The notes under the pieces are model-generated. The model was not told where the DNA came from. It worked only from the letters and a program-made list of their open reading frames with translations, and searched no databases. Below are positions 1 to 8,513 of a stretch of 64,000 nt of DNA, one piece after another (position 1 is the first letter of the stretch; every line of letters begins with the position of its first letter). The stretch is from Bacillota bacterium (GTDB lineage Bacteria > Bacillota > SHA-98 > Ch115 > JABLXJ01): contig JABLXJ010000009.1 in the NCBI GenBank assembly GCA_013178125.1, positions 90,123 through 154,122 of the forward strand. Reading direction: 5' to 3'. A program made the position numbers and the translations under genes.

Positions 1-107
1 ACATGCGGTCTTCTCGCCTGTGACCAGATCCCGGGCGAGGTGCCTCAGTAAAAAATTGATCAACATGGGAAGGAATTTGCCGGCGGGCGTCGAAGTAACT
101 AAATTGA

Positions 108-121
108 GCGAAACGTTTGTC
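108..121. promoter_or_regulatory. LacI-family operator candidate 1
   Basis: GCGAAACGTTTGTC has the central palindrome AAACGTTT with a CG centre, typical of LacI/GalR-family operators. It differs by one base from the 14-mer at 291-304. Both lie upstream of the LacI-type gene at 406, so autoregulation is likely; two sites about 183 bp apart could support looping. Confidence 0.6.
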
Positions 122-290
122 TAAACATTTCCCCCTTGCGTAGCCTTGCATAGCAGAACATCGCTTGCACGGCAAAAAGGGCATCGCGAGAGAGGCGAGG
201 GGACAACCCTCGCCAAAAACAAAGCGGATCCAAGACCAAAAACGGATCACGGACAAAGAGCGAGACAATCTCCGGAGGAGCTGACATCTA

Positions 291-304
291 GCAAAACGTT
301 TGTC
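291..304. promoter_or_regulatory. LacI-family operator candidate 2
   Basis: GCAAAACGTTTGTC, centred on AAACGTTT, is a near-identical copy of the site at 108-121 and lies about 100 bp before the regulator start. I noticed no further copy elsewhere in the window. Confidence 0.6.
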
Positions 305-405
305 CGATAGCCAATTATCAACAACCCGATAACCGATTATCAACTAATCGCCAACTAATCACCGACCAATACCAACTGATCAATGCCGGAGCGTGACGGA
401 GCGCC

Positions 406-1455
406 ATGGCCACCATGAAAGATGTAGCAAAAAGAGCCGGGGTCTCGGTATCCACGGTCTCACATGTCCTCAGCGAGACGAAGTACGTAAGCCCCAGACT
501 CCGGGAGAGCGTCCTCAAGGCGATGCGCGAATTGAACTACCAGCGCAATCAGATCGCGAGAAGCCTGAAGCGCAACCGTTCGGAGGTTATAGGGCTCATA
601 GTTCCCGACCTGACCACCCCGTTCTTCACATCCATAGTGGACGGGGCCGAGAGGGTCGTGGACGCTAATAGTTACAGCCTGATCTTGGGGAACTCGAGGG
701 GGCTCCACGCAAAGGAGCTCCAGTACCTGACGGTGTTCGCCGAGCGATGCGTGGAAGGCCTGCTGGTGACATCATGCGGCGGCATCACCTCCAACCGTGT
801 TATAGAGCTCAGGTCGTCCGGGATCCCGGTGGTGCTCATCGACCAGTTCCTTCCCGACTGCGAGGCGGATTCGGTGCTGACAGATAGCAGGGAGGCGATC
901 ATCAAGGGGATAGGTTACCTGGCGGCGCTCGGGCACCGGCGGATCGCGACGATCTCAGGGCCTGTGGAGCGGGGCTTTTTCACATCGAAAGAACGGCTCG
1001 AAGCCTACCTGGAGGGCTTGAGGAGGTATGGGCTGGAGGAGGACTCGAATCTGATCCTAAACGGCGGGTTCTCGAAGCCCGGCGGCAAACGCGCCATGAA
1101 GCAGTTGATCGGGTCAGATAACCTGCCTACTGCTGTGTTCATTGCCAATGGCCTCATGACCATAGGGGCTATCGAGGCCCTCGAAGAGGCCGGCCTCTCT
1201 GTCCCCGGGGATATCTCCATCCTGGGTTTCGATGATATACACGACTGGTTCCCCGGGATGAGGACATCGATAACGACATTTCGCCAGCCTTCGTTTGAGA
1301 TGGGCGCCCAGGCCGCCGACCTGCTCTTTCGCAGGATTCGCGGGGAGAGCAAGGACGCGCCGCCAAGGTCGGTAAGGCTGCCCGTCAAGTTCATCGTGCG
1401 CGATTCGTGCGCCCCGCCCCGGGAGAGGACCCTCGAGGTCAGGGCCGGCACTTGA
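406..1455 (+). CDS. LacI/GalR-family transcriptional regulator
   Basis: A 349-residue DNA-binding sugar-responsive regulator. Residues 4-22 form the LacI helix-turn-helix (DVAKRAGVSVSTVSHVL), followed by the hinge region and a periplasmic-binding-protein-like effector domain from about residue 60 to 340, including the usual ALGHRRIA and ISILGFDD motifs. Length is normal for the family. ATG is preceded by GGAG at good spacing. It heads a plus-strand run of glycosidase, ABC importer and URO-D genes, so it probably controls this catabolic set and itself through the AAACGTTT sites upstream. The effector sugar cannot be read from sequence. Confidence 0.95.
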   Translation: MATMKDVAKRAGVSVSTVSHVLSETKYVSPRLRESVLKAMRELNYQRNQIARSLKRNRSEVIGLIVPDLTTPFFTSIVDGAERVVDANSYSLILGNSRGLHAKELQYLTVFAERCVEGLLVTSCGGITSNRVIELRSSGIPVVLIDQFLPDCEADSVLTDSREAIIKGIGYLAALGHRRIATISGPVERGFFTSKERLEAYLEGLRRYGLEEDSNLILNGGFSKPGGKRAMKQLIGSDNLPTAVFIANGLMTIGAIEALEEAGLSVPGDISILGFDDIHDWFPGMRTSITTFRQPSFEMGAQAADLLFRRIRGESKDAPPRSVRLPVKFIVRDSCAPPRERTLEVRAGT

Positions 1456-1676
1456 GTCAAAGTCGTGAGGTGAGATTCACGCCTGAGCCAAGGCCGAAAG
1501 ATAGGCACTTGGCATCCGGATCAAGGTCGCGAGGTGAGCGGTTGGATCAAGATAACAAAGTGAGCGCTTGAGATTCGGGGCCCGGCGCCCTAAAAGGGAT
1601 CATGCCCGGCGGCTAAACGGGGTCAAATCACGAGATTAGATCACGAGATCAGATCATAAGGCGAGGAGAATACAGA
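1456..1676. repeat. Degenerate direct repeats between regulator and glycosidase
   Basis: The gap contains three variants of 'tcaaggtcgcgaggtgagc' (around 1456, 1520 and 1545) and two of 'gatcacgagatcagat' near 1625-1655. No terminator or gene is seen. The pattern matches the slippage-type repeats found in many other gaps of this window. Confidence 0.5.
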
Positions 1677-3683
1677 ATGATTCCACAAGCCAGCATAAAT
1701 AAGACTTTGCCGTATCGCACTATCCATCTGGATTTTCACACCTCCCCTGAAATCACGCCAATTGCCGGGGATTTCGACCCGGCGGATTTTGTCGAGACGC
1801 TGCGCTCGGCGCACGCCAATTCCATCACCTGCTTTGCCCGCTGCCACCACGGCATGTGCTATTACCCCAGCAAGGTGGCGCCCGTGCACCCGGGCCTGAG
1901 CCGTGACCTACTGGGCGAGATGATCGAGGCGTGCCACAGCGCGGGAATGAGAATCCCGGTTTATACCACGGTAGTGTGGGATGAGTATTCAGCCGCCAAC
2001 CATGCGGACTGGCTCCAGGTGGACGAGGAAGGCAAGCTGGTCGGGCGCCCTCCGTTTGGCAACGGGTATTCACAGTGGCGCTACCTCTGCATGAATAGCC
2101 CCTACGTCGATTACCTCGCCGCCCATGTGGAGGAGTTGGTGAGGGCCTACGACATCGATGGGCTGTTCTTCGATATAACATTCCAGCACACGCCTGGCTG
2201 CGTGTGCAACCATTGCATGGCGAGCATGAGGAAACTGGGACTGGACCCGGAAAGCGAGGCCGACCGCCGGAAGCACACCCTCATCGTCGAGCGCAATCTT
2301 ATGAAGCGCATGACCGACCTGGTGTGGGACATCAAGCCGGGGATTGATATATTCTTCAATGGACGCCTGCGCCTCACCCCCCAGGTCCAGAACGGAATAC
2401 GTCCCGAGGCCGGTTACTTCAGCCACTTTGAAATCGAATCGCTCCCATCGGGCCAGTGGGGCTACGACCACTTCCCGATGTATGCCAGATACTACAAGAA
2501 CCTCGGGAAGGAGATCCTCGGTCACACAGGCCGTTTCCACAAGTCCTGGGGGGACTTCGGCGGCCTGAAAAACAGGGCGGCGCTGGAGTATGAGTGCTTT
2601 AGAATGCTCGCGCTTGGCGCGAAGTGCTGCATCGGCGACCAGCTGCACCCGGGCGGCCGGCTGGATGCCGCCGCGTATGAGAGGATAGGCCAGGTTTACG
2701 CATCGGTCGAGAAGAAAGAGCCATGGTGCAGGGACTCTGTCCCCCTGGCCGAGGTAGGCGTCCTGATAAGCGAGTCGACCAGGTCCAACGAGGGCGCCCT
2801 GCGGGTGCTCCAGGAGTGCCACTACCAGTTCGACTTCATCGACGAGGAGAGCGACCTGGGGAAATACCGGGTCATCGTAGCGCCGGATAGGGTGTCATTC
2901 TCGGAGGGATTGGCCGGCAAGCTGAGGGACTATCTCAGCAGGGGCGGCGCGATGCTCCTTAGCTACAAGTCGGGTCTCGATGAGGAGAGGTCCGCCTTCG
3001 TCCTCCCGGAGATGGGCGTGAGTTACCTGGGGGATGCCCCATATTCACCCGATTTCATCCGGGTCGACAAGGCTAAGGCGCCAATCGCGCGCGGGATCGA
3101 GGATATGGACCACGTGATGTACGAGCGCGGGCTCGAGGTGAGGCCCGGGGCTGGCACAGAGACCCTGGCCCGGGTGGCGCACCCGTACTTCAACCGGACG
3201 TATGAACACTTTTGCTCTCACATGTATTCGCCCGTCGCCAAACTCACCGATATCCCGGCGGCGACGCGAAGCGGCAATGTTATCTATATCGCGAGCCCGA
3301 TCTTTGCGGCCTATAGAAAACACGGCAACCTCGTATACAAGCGGATCGTGGAAAACTGCTTGAGGCTGCTCTTGCCCTCGAAGATGGTGGAAAGCAACCT
3401 GCCTTCCACCGCGGAAGTGATGCTCCACAGACAGGGCGACCGCGCCGTGCTCCACATCCTTAATTACATTCCTCAGCGGCGCGCCGAGTCAATAGACCTC
3501 CTGGAGGACGTGATTCCCCTCCACGATGTGAAACTGGAGGTGAGGCTCTGGTTCGAGCCCAGGAGGGTTTATACCGCCCCGGCCTTGACGGACCTGGAGT
3601 TTGAGGCTGCGGGAAACAGCGGAAACAGCATCTCCGTGACGGTCCCAGTGGTCGAGGGGCACCAGATGGTGATCTTCGAGTAG
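1677..3683 (+). CDS. GHL6-type putative glycoside hydrolase with trimerisation-like domain
   Basis: 668 residues. The N-terminal ~340 residues look like a TIM-barrel hydrolase of the 'hypothetical glycosyl hydrolase 6' type: HxDFH-like start, DGLFFD near residue 160, and the cysteine cluster CVCNHC near residue 180 seen in that group. The rest resembles the beta-galactosidase trimerisation/glutamine-amidotransferase-like domain followed by a beta-sandwich. There is no signal peptide, so it should act in the cytosol on imported oligosaccharides. ATG is preceded by AGGAGA. It sits between the LacI-type regulator and the sugar importer. Substrate unknown; a fucosidase- or galactosidase-like activity is possible. 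Confidence 0.8.
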   Translation: MIPQASINKTLPYRTIHLDFHTSPEITPIAGDFDPADFVETLRSAHANSITCFARCHHGMCYYPSKVAPVHPGLSRDLLGEMIEACHSAGMRIPVYTTVVWDEYSAANHADWLQVDEEGKLVGRPPFGNGYSQWRYLCMNSPYVDYLAAHVEELVRAYDIDGLFFDITFQHTPGCVCNHCMASMRKLGLDPESEADRRKHTLIVERNLMKRMTDLVWDIKPGIDIFFNGRLRLTPQVQNGIRPEAGYFSHFEIESLPSGQWGYDHFPMYARYYKNLGKEILGHTGRFHKSWGDFGGLKNRAALEYECFRMLALGAKCCIGDQLHPGGRLDAAAYERIGQVYASVEKKEPWCRDSVPLAEVGVLISESTRSNEGALRVLQECHYQFDFIDEESDLGKYRVIVAPDRVSFSEGLAGKLRDYLSRGGAMLLSYKSGLDEERSAFVLPEMGVSYLGDAPYSPDFIRVDKAKAPIARGIEDMDHVMYERGLEVRPGAGTETLARVAHPYFNRTYEHFCSHMYSPVAKLTDIPAATRSGNVIYIASPIFAAYRKHGNLVYKRIVENCLRLLLPSKMVESNLPSTAEVMLHRQGDRAVLHILNYIPQRRAESIDLLEDVIPLHDVKLEVRLWFEPRRVYTAPALTDLEFEAAGNSGNSISVTVPVVEGHQMVIFE

Positions 3684-3988
3684 CCAGATGATCCGGTCGA
3701 GAAATACGGGATATATGAGTTTAATTTAGGAGATGGGTAGGAGATAGAGTTCTATGATATCAAGTATCAAGCACCCCGACCAGGTATGGACCCACCGGGA
3801 CGAACAACACACCAGTCTGAATCAAGAAACTGAGAGGGGGGATACGAGCGGGAGGCTGATTTATCTCAACTTTAATGCGGGCTGAATAGTTGTGTAATTT
3901 CCTGTAGTTTCCTAAAAAATGATTTCTTCATAATGGAATGGCCTAAAAAGAGAAGAGACAGAAACAAAATCATTAGGAGGGAAAACCG
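3684..3988 (+). promoter_or_regulatory. Leader region of the ABC importer operon
   Basis: This 305-bp gap has no gene. It is AT-rich before the binding-protein start and ends in a strong ribosome binding site (AGGAGGG, 3974-3982). A promoter is expected, but I cannot identify one with confidence; 'cataat' near 3930 is a possible -10. Confidence 0.4.
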
Positions 3989-5311
3989 ATGACCAGGAAA
4001 GGTATATTTGTATGGCTATTTGTTGTGCTGATAATAGGCTTAATGTCCAGCAGCGCAGCGTTGGCGGGGAAGGTCTCCATTAGAATTACAGCTATCCCTG
4101 GTCCTACAGCAAAAGCTATAGAGGCAAACGCCCAACTGTTTATGAAGAAGAATCCAGATATTAATGTGGTAGTTGACATAGCGGGAGGCGCGGAAGAAGT
4201 TTATAAGCCCAATTTCCCTGTCATTGCTGCCTCTCCGGATCGCCCTGACATGGCTTGGTACTGGGTCGACGGCAGGCAATACCAGGACATGGTGAAAGCC
4301 GGCCTGTTGGAACCCTTGGATGACCTGTATGCGAAGGAAGGCTGGTTCAAGAGCCTGCCGGAATCCACTATAAAGAAATATACGAGCCCTGATGGACATC
4401 TATATGCCGTTAACCAGGACATCGTCTGGTATCCTCAGGTTTACTATAATAAAAAGATCTTTAAGAATCTAGGTATTCAATCCCCGGCGACCCCTTATAT
4501 GGCCTATGCATCACTAAATGAATGGTATGCAGTAATAAACAAAATAAGAGGCGCTGGCTACCAGCCGGTAAGCTATGGAGGCAAAGAGGGGTGGATCATC
4601 GGCCATACACATGATGCCTTGCTCCAGAGGATGATCCCTCAAGATTTGCTAAATGATCTATATGAGAACTGGAGATCGGGGTCGAAGCCAAAGGTCAGAT
4701 ACACCGATGAAGTATGGACACAGGTTGACAGGATGCTCCTTGAGTGGGCGAAGAAAGGCGTGTTTGCCGACGGATTTATGGGGCGCAGCTACCCTGAAGG
4801 CCGTATGCTTTTTGTCCAGGGCAAGGCAGCAATGTATCAAGATGGTTCCTGGGCTGTGGGGATACTACGTAATGAGGCCCCGAATCTTGACTTTGGATGG
4901 ATGCTCTATCCGAAGATAAAGAAGGAAATCGATCCTAAGTTCCTCCTTTATGCTGGAAACGGCATAATGATTCTTAAAGGGACGAAGCACCTTGATGCGT
5001 GCAAGAGATTCCTCGCCTTCATTCTCAGTAAAGAGGGCCAAGAGAATATGATGAAAAACGCCCAGCTGATCCCCAGCAGGATGGATGTCGACCCGAACGT
5101 TATCAAGAAGATGGCGGACCCGCTGGTCTACGAGATGTGGCTCAAGCTCCGTTCAATTGGCACTTCAACGGGTTGGGACGATCCCGTACCTGCGGAACCT
5201 GCTGAAAGGAGTTTCATACTGTTCCAGGAGTTGCTTACCGGCACCCGGACCCCTGAGTCAGTGGGGAAGGAATTAGAGGATATTGTAGAAAAACTTAGGA
5301 CGAAGAAGTAG
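3989..5311 (+). CDS. ABC sugar transporter, extracellular solute-binding protein
   Basis: 440-residue carbohydrate-binding lipoprotein/secreted protein of the family 1 (MalE/UgpB-like) class. Residues 1-26 are a signal peptide (basic start, hydrophobic core, AALA cleavage region). The mature part carries typical features such as PDMAWYWVDG, YAVNQDIVWYPQVYYNK and GKAAMYQDGSWAVG, where sugars usually contact aromatic residues. A strong AGGAGGG site lies before ATG. Two MalFG-type permeases follow, separated by a stem-loop that probably raises binding-protein expression over the permeases. Base composition is visibly more AT-rich than the preceding glycosidase, suggesting a different origin. Confidence 0.93.
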   Translation: MTRKGIFVWLFVVLIIGLMSSSAALAGKVSIRITAIPGPTAKAIEANAQLFMKKNPDINVVVDIAGGAEEVYKPNFPVIAASPDRPDMAWYWVDGRQYQDMVKAGLLEPLDDLYAKEGWFKSLPESTIKKYTSPDGHLYAVNQDIVWYPQVYYNKKIFKNLGIQSPATPYMAYASLNEWYAVINKIRGAGYQPVSYGGKEGWIIGHTHDALLQRMIPQDLLNDLYENWRSGSKPKVRYTDEVWTQVDRMLLEWAKKGVFADGFMGRSYPEGRMLFVQGKAAMYQDGSWAVGILRNEAPNLDFGWMLYPKIKKEIDPKFLLYAGNGIMILKGTKHLDACKRFLAFILSKEGQENMMKNAQLIPSRMDVDPNVIKKMADPLVYEMWLKLRSIGTSTGWDDPVPAEPAERSFILFQELLTGTRTPESVGKELEDIVEKLRTKK

Positions 5312-5319
5312 TATAAAGA

Positions 5320-5365
5320 GGCCTCCCCACCACGAACCCTTCCTGGGAGAGATAGTGGGGAGGCC
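5320..5365 (+). terminator. Intercistronic stem-loop after the solute-binding protein gene
   Basis: Arms GGCCTCCCCAC (5320-5330) and GTGGGGAGGCC (5355-5365) are perfectly complementary. No T-run follows, so it is better read as a stabilising or attenuating hairpin between binding protein and permeases, common in sugar ABC operons, than as a full terminator. Confidence 0.7.
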
Positions 5366-5431
5366 CCTATTGATCTGTCCATATCGGTGCATGCTACTCT
5401 GACATTCTTCCAGGATGGAGGCATTACTTCT

Positions 5432-6343
5432 ATGAATGCTCCTAACCGTGCTTCAAACCGTTCTCTCTTTCTCAGTCGGGGGATAATTACCCCTTATCTA
5501 TTTGTGGCCCCTGCCTTCTTGTTGATTATAGTTTTCATATTTTATCCTGTAATAGAAAGCTTCGCCCTCAGTCTTTATAATTGGACGGGCATCAGCAAGA
5601 AAACCTTTGTCGGATTCGATAATTTTAGAGAGCTTTTGAGAGATCAGGTGTTTTGGCTGGCGATCAAAAACAACCTGGCTTTTACCCTGCTTACCACCGC
5701 CGGGACGGTGTTCCTCGGCTTCTTTCTCGCGGTTGCCATAGAAAGACGGTTGCGGGGATGGCAGTTCTACAAGATTGTCTATTTCCTCCCGGTTATGATG
5801 TCCACGACCGTGGTAGGGCTCCTATGCGGCCGTATCCTTGATCCAACATTGGGATCGGTTAATCTACTCCTAAAGGGACTGGGAATTTCATCTCCCCCAT
5901 TTTGGTTGGGCAACCCTAAAATAGTGTTGCTTTCTATAATCGCAATTACTATATGGCAATATGCCGGTTTCCCAATGATCGTCCTTCTTGCCGCCATGGA
6001 GAACATCCTCCAGGAGATACACGAGGCAGCTACTATCGATGGAGTCAACAACTGGCAAAGAATTTGGTACGTGACCTTCCCCCTCATAAGGCCGGTGTTT
6101 TTCATGATTACCATTCTACAGGTCATCTTCTCTTTCAAGGTATTTGATATCGTCTGGGCTATGACCCAGGGTGGGCCGGGGGATTCATCAATCGTGCTTG
6201 GCGTTTACCTCTATAAAACCGCTTTTAGATATACCAAATTTGGTTATGGCTCAACAATAGCCCTGGCGATGCTCATGATTATCGTGCCGCTTTCGCTCCT
6301 CTACTTGAGGATCACCAGGCTGGAGACCGTAGAAATCGAGTAA
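5432..6343 (+). CDS. ABC sugar transporter permease, MalF type
   Basis: About 303 residues with six predicted membrane segments and the permease EAA loop (EAATIDGVNNWQRIW, around residues 205-220) that contacts the ATPase. I chose ATG at 5432 because GGAGGC precedes it; an upstream in-frame ATG at 5387 lies in the preceding hairpin region and lacks a site. It pairs with the next permease to form the channel for the sugar delivered by the binding protein at 3989. No ATPase gene is present, so a shared MsmK-type ATPase elsewhere must energise it. Confidence 0.93.
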   Translation: MNAPNRASNRSLFLSRGIITPYLFVAPAFLLIIVFIFYPVIESFALSLYNWTGISKKTFVGFDNFRELLRDQVFWLAIKNNLAFTLLTTAGTVFLGFFLAVAIERRLRGWQFYKIVYFLPVMMSTTVVGLLCGRILDPTLGSVNLLLKGLGISSPPFWLGNPKIVLLSIIAITIWQYAGFPMIVLLAAMENILQEIHEAATIDGVNNWQRIWYVTFPLIRPVFFMITILQVIFSFKVFDIVWAMTQGGPGDSSIVLGVYLYKTAFRYTKFGYGSTIALAMLMIIVPLSLLYLRITRLETVEIE

Positions 6344-6358
6344 TGGGGGGATGATGAG

Positions 6359-7213
6359 TTGATAAGTCACAGGCAGGCCGTGAACAGGAGGATATCTTAT
6401 TCGTTGATTTATATCCTGCTGGCGTTTTGGGCCGTTTTGGAATTATACCCTATTCTATTCTTGTTCATAACTTCCATGAAGACCGACGCCGAGATAATAG
6501 GGAATATATTGGGGATTCCGCGGGCCCCAACCTTCAGGAATTTTGTTGTAGCATGGAGAGGTGGGAGCCTGAGCGTTCCCATCAGTAGATATTTCTTAAA
6601 TAGCATAATAGTAACAGGGGGAACGCTGGGACTCTTGACCATTACAGGGGCGATGGCCTCTTACGGTCTTGTAAGGTATAGCTTCCCCGGGAGGTCCCTC
6701 CTAGAGCGGCTTACAATATTTGCCCTGGCAATTCCGATACATGCTACCCTCATCCCAGTATTCAACTTCCTGGGAGACATGCATCTCAGGAATAATTATC
6801 TGGGCCTCATTTTGGTCTACACTGCTTTCTGGCTGCCATTTACGGTCCTTCTATTATACTCTTATTTCGTCTCCTTCCCGCGAGAGTTGGAAGAGGCGGC
6901 AAAAATCGATGGGCTCTCCGACTGGGGTGTTTTCTGGAAGATCGTCTTACCAATATCCAAAGGAGCATTAAGCAGCGTCTCTATAGTGAATTTCGTTGGG
7001 ATATGGAGCGAATTGCTCTTCGGATTCTTGATAATGAATAGAGAACAGATGAAGACCATTACAGTTGGCGTCCTTTCCTTCCGGGGGCAATACGAGGTGG
7101 AATGGGGCATTATGTTTGCGACAATGGCTATCGCCGTTCTCCCCACGCTTTTGTTCTTCATCATTTTTCAAAAACGGATTACAAAGGGCATGCTTCTCGG
7201 TATCTATAAATAA
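6359..7213 (+). CDS. ABC sugar transporter permease, MalG type
   Basis: 284-residue inner-membrane permease, six membrane segments, EAA loop EEAAKIDGLSDWGVFWKI near residues 178-196. The start is TTG at 6359, preceded by GGGGGGATGATGAG; no in-frame ATG fits the conserved N-terminus. It lies 15 bp after the MalF-type gene and is followed by a terminator-like hairpin, closing the transporter operon. Confidence 0.93.
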   Translation: MISHRQAVNRRISYSLIYILLAFWAVLELYPILFLFITSMKTDAEIIGNILGIPRAPTFRNFVVAWRGGSLSVPISRYFLNSIIVTGGTLGLLTITGAMASYGLVRYSFPGRSLLERLTIFALAIPIHATLIPVFNFLGDMHLRNNYLGLILVYTAFWLPFTVLLLYSYFVSFPRELEEAAKIDGLSDWGVFWKIVLPISKGALSSVSIVNFVGIWSELLFGFLIMNREQMKTITVGVLSFRGQYEVEWGIMFATMAIAVLPTLLFFIIFQKRITKGMLLGIYK

Positions 7214-7231
7214 CCAAGGTCGCCAACATCT

Positions 7232-7276
7232 TGGCCCAGAGGCCCCTATCAGCCACCATAGTGGGCCACCTTTTTT
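7232..7276 (+). terminator. Rho-independent terminator after the ABC importer
   Basis: Arms TGGCCCA (7232-7238) and TGGGCCA (7262-7268) followed by CCTTTTTT. The loop is long (23 nt) but contains further GC-rich sequence, so moderate confidence. Confidence 0.6.
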
Positions 7277-7378
7277 CGAACTGGCCCCACCTGATAAGGG
7301 GTACTGGCGGGAGGGAAAAAGATCAAGCCCTGTGTCAGGCCACGCACGGGTATAAGGCGGGAAGGAGGAAGAGAAACT

Positions 7379-8449
7379 ATGAAGCCTAAAGAGCGAGTCA
7401 TGCGCATCTTAAACCACCAGGAAGCTGATCGTGTACCTATTGATTTCTGGGCTGCGGACGAAGTGTGGGACGAACTCATGAGCCACCTGCGGGTCTCCAA
7501 TAGAGAGGATCTCTTACGGGAATTGCACGTGGATTTCCGCTTCCCTTCTGCTTGTTTCAGCGATCTCATGCCGGCACAGACTTATCCGGACGGTAGTTTT
7601 GAAGACTCGTGGGGAGTGAGGAGAAAAGGCCCTTTTGGCGGTATCCCAATAGAGCACCCACTGGCGGGGGCAATATCTGTGGAAGATATTGAGAAATACA
7701 GCTGGCCAAACCCGGATAATATTGATTATGATGGATTTGTCCGGGAATGCGAACAGTATAGCGACTATGCTATTTACGGCGGTGCTTGGAGCCCCTTCTT
7801 CTATGTGGCATGTGAACTAATGGGTATGGATAATCTATTTGTGAATATGGTAGAGGCGCCAGAGGTGGTACATGCTCTTCTGGACAAGACTTGTGGTTTT
7901 TACCTGGAGGTCTCCCGGCGGATGTTTGAAAAAGCCAGGAATAAAATGGATATATTTTTTATGGGGGAAGATTTCGGCACACAAAACGGACTAATCATGA
8001 GCAGGGATATGTGGAGGATATTCATTGCTCCCCGGCTAAAAAGCCTCTTCGAGCAGGCAAAATTATACGGTTATAAAGTGATGCTACATTCCTGTGGAAG
8101 TGTCCGCGACCTGATCCCGGATCTTATAGAAATGGGGCTGGATGGTTTGGATCCCATCCAGGTGCGGGCACGGGGAATGAATATCGAGGAGCTAAAACAA
8201 GAGTATGGATCGGTGCTAACCTTTAGAGGCTCCATAGATACCCAACAAACCTTACCTTACGGGACGCCCGAGGATGTGAAGCGAGAAGTTATCGACCGGA
8301 TATGCAAAATTGCCCCGGGCGGGGGGTTTATTTTAAACTCGAGCCAGAACCTCTTGCCTGAGATCCCCCTTGAAAACATTATCACCATGTACCGGACGGC
8401 ATATGAATACGGGCATTACGATAGTTTAGGGCAGCGAAAAACGGCCTGA
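7379..8449 (+). CDS. URO-D-fold protein (methyltransferase/decarboxylase-like), paralogue 1
   Basis: 356 residues of the uroporphyrinogen decarboxylase superfamily, which includes haem-pathway UroD and corrinoid-dependent MtaA/MtbA methyltransferases. It has the family pattern KERVMRILNHQEADRVPIDFW at the start. H237-S-C239 matches two of the three zinc ligands of MtaA/MtbA, but the position of the third cysteine (near residue 326, before IPLEN) is leucine. The haem UroD motif is absent. ATG is preceded by AAGGAGGAAGAG. It opens a run of four URO-D paralogues behind the sugar importer. No corrinoid protein is encoded nearby, so the reaction is unknown. Confidence 0.85.
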   Translation: MKPKERVMRILNHQEADRVPIDFWAADEVWDELMSHLRVSNREDLLRELHVDFRFPSACFSDLMPAQTYPDGSFEDSWGVRRKGPFGGIPIEHPLAGAISVEDIEKYSWPNPDNIDYDGFVRECEQYSDYAIYGGAWSPFFYVACELMGMDNLFVNMVEAPEVVHALLDKTCGFYLEVSRRMFEKARNKMDIFFMGEDFGTQNGLIMSRDMWRIFIAPRLKSLFEQAKLYGYKVMLHSCGSVRDLIPDLIEMGLDGLDPIQVRARGMNIEELKQEYGSVLTFRGSIDTQQTLPYGTPEDVKREVIDRICKIAPGGGFILNSSQNLLPEIPLENIITMYRTAYEYGHYDSLGQRKTA

Positions 8450-8513
8450 AGGCAGGTAACCAAGGGAATGACGCTGGGGGCGCTCAAATGACGCCATGAC
8501 GGTGGAGGTATCA

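Larger units (their letters stand above)
1..405. promoter_or_regulatory. Regulatory region upstream of the LacI-type gene
   Basis: I see no convincing gene here. It holds two LacI-type operator candidates (listed separately) and, from about 310 to 380, a degenerate run built on variants of 'ccaattatcaac' and 'ccaactaatc'. A short frame reading leftward off the edge from an ATG at 66 is open over 22 codons but lacks a ribosome binding site. Confidence 0.5.

Noticed and set aside
1..66. Start of a leftward gene (ATG at 66) running off the window
   Set aside because: Open over 22 codons but no ribosome binding site; plus-strand frames are equally open, so coding cannot be decided.
99..287. 62-codon minus-strand frame upstream of the LacI-type gene
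   Set aside because: No ribosome binding site, no recognisable family, and it runs through both operator-like sites.
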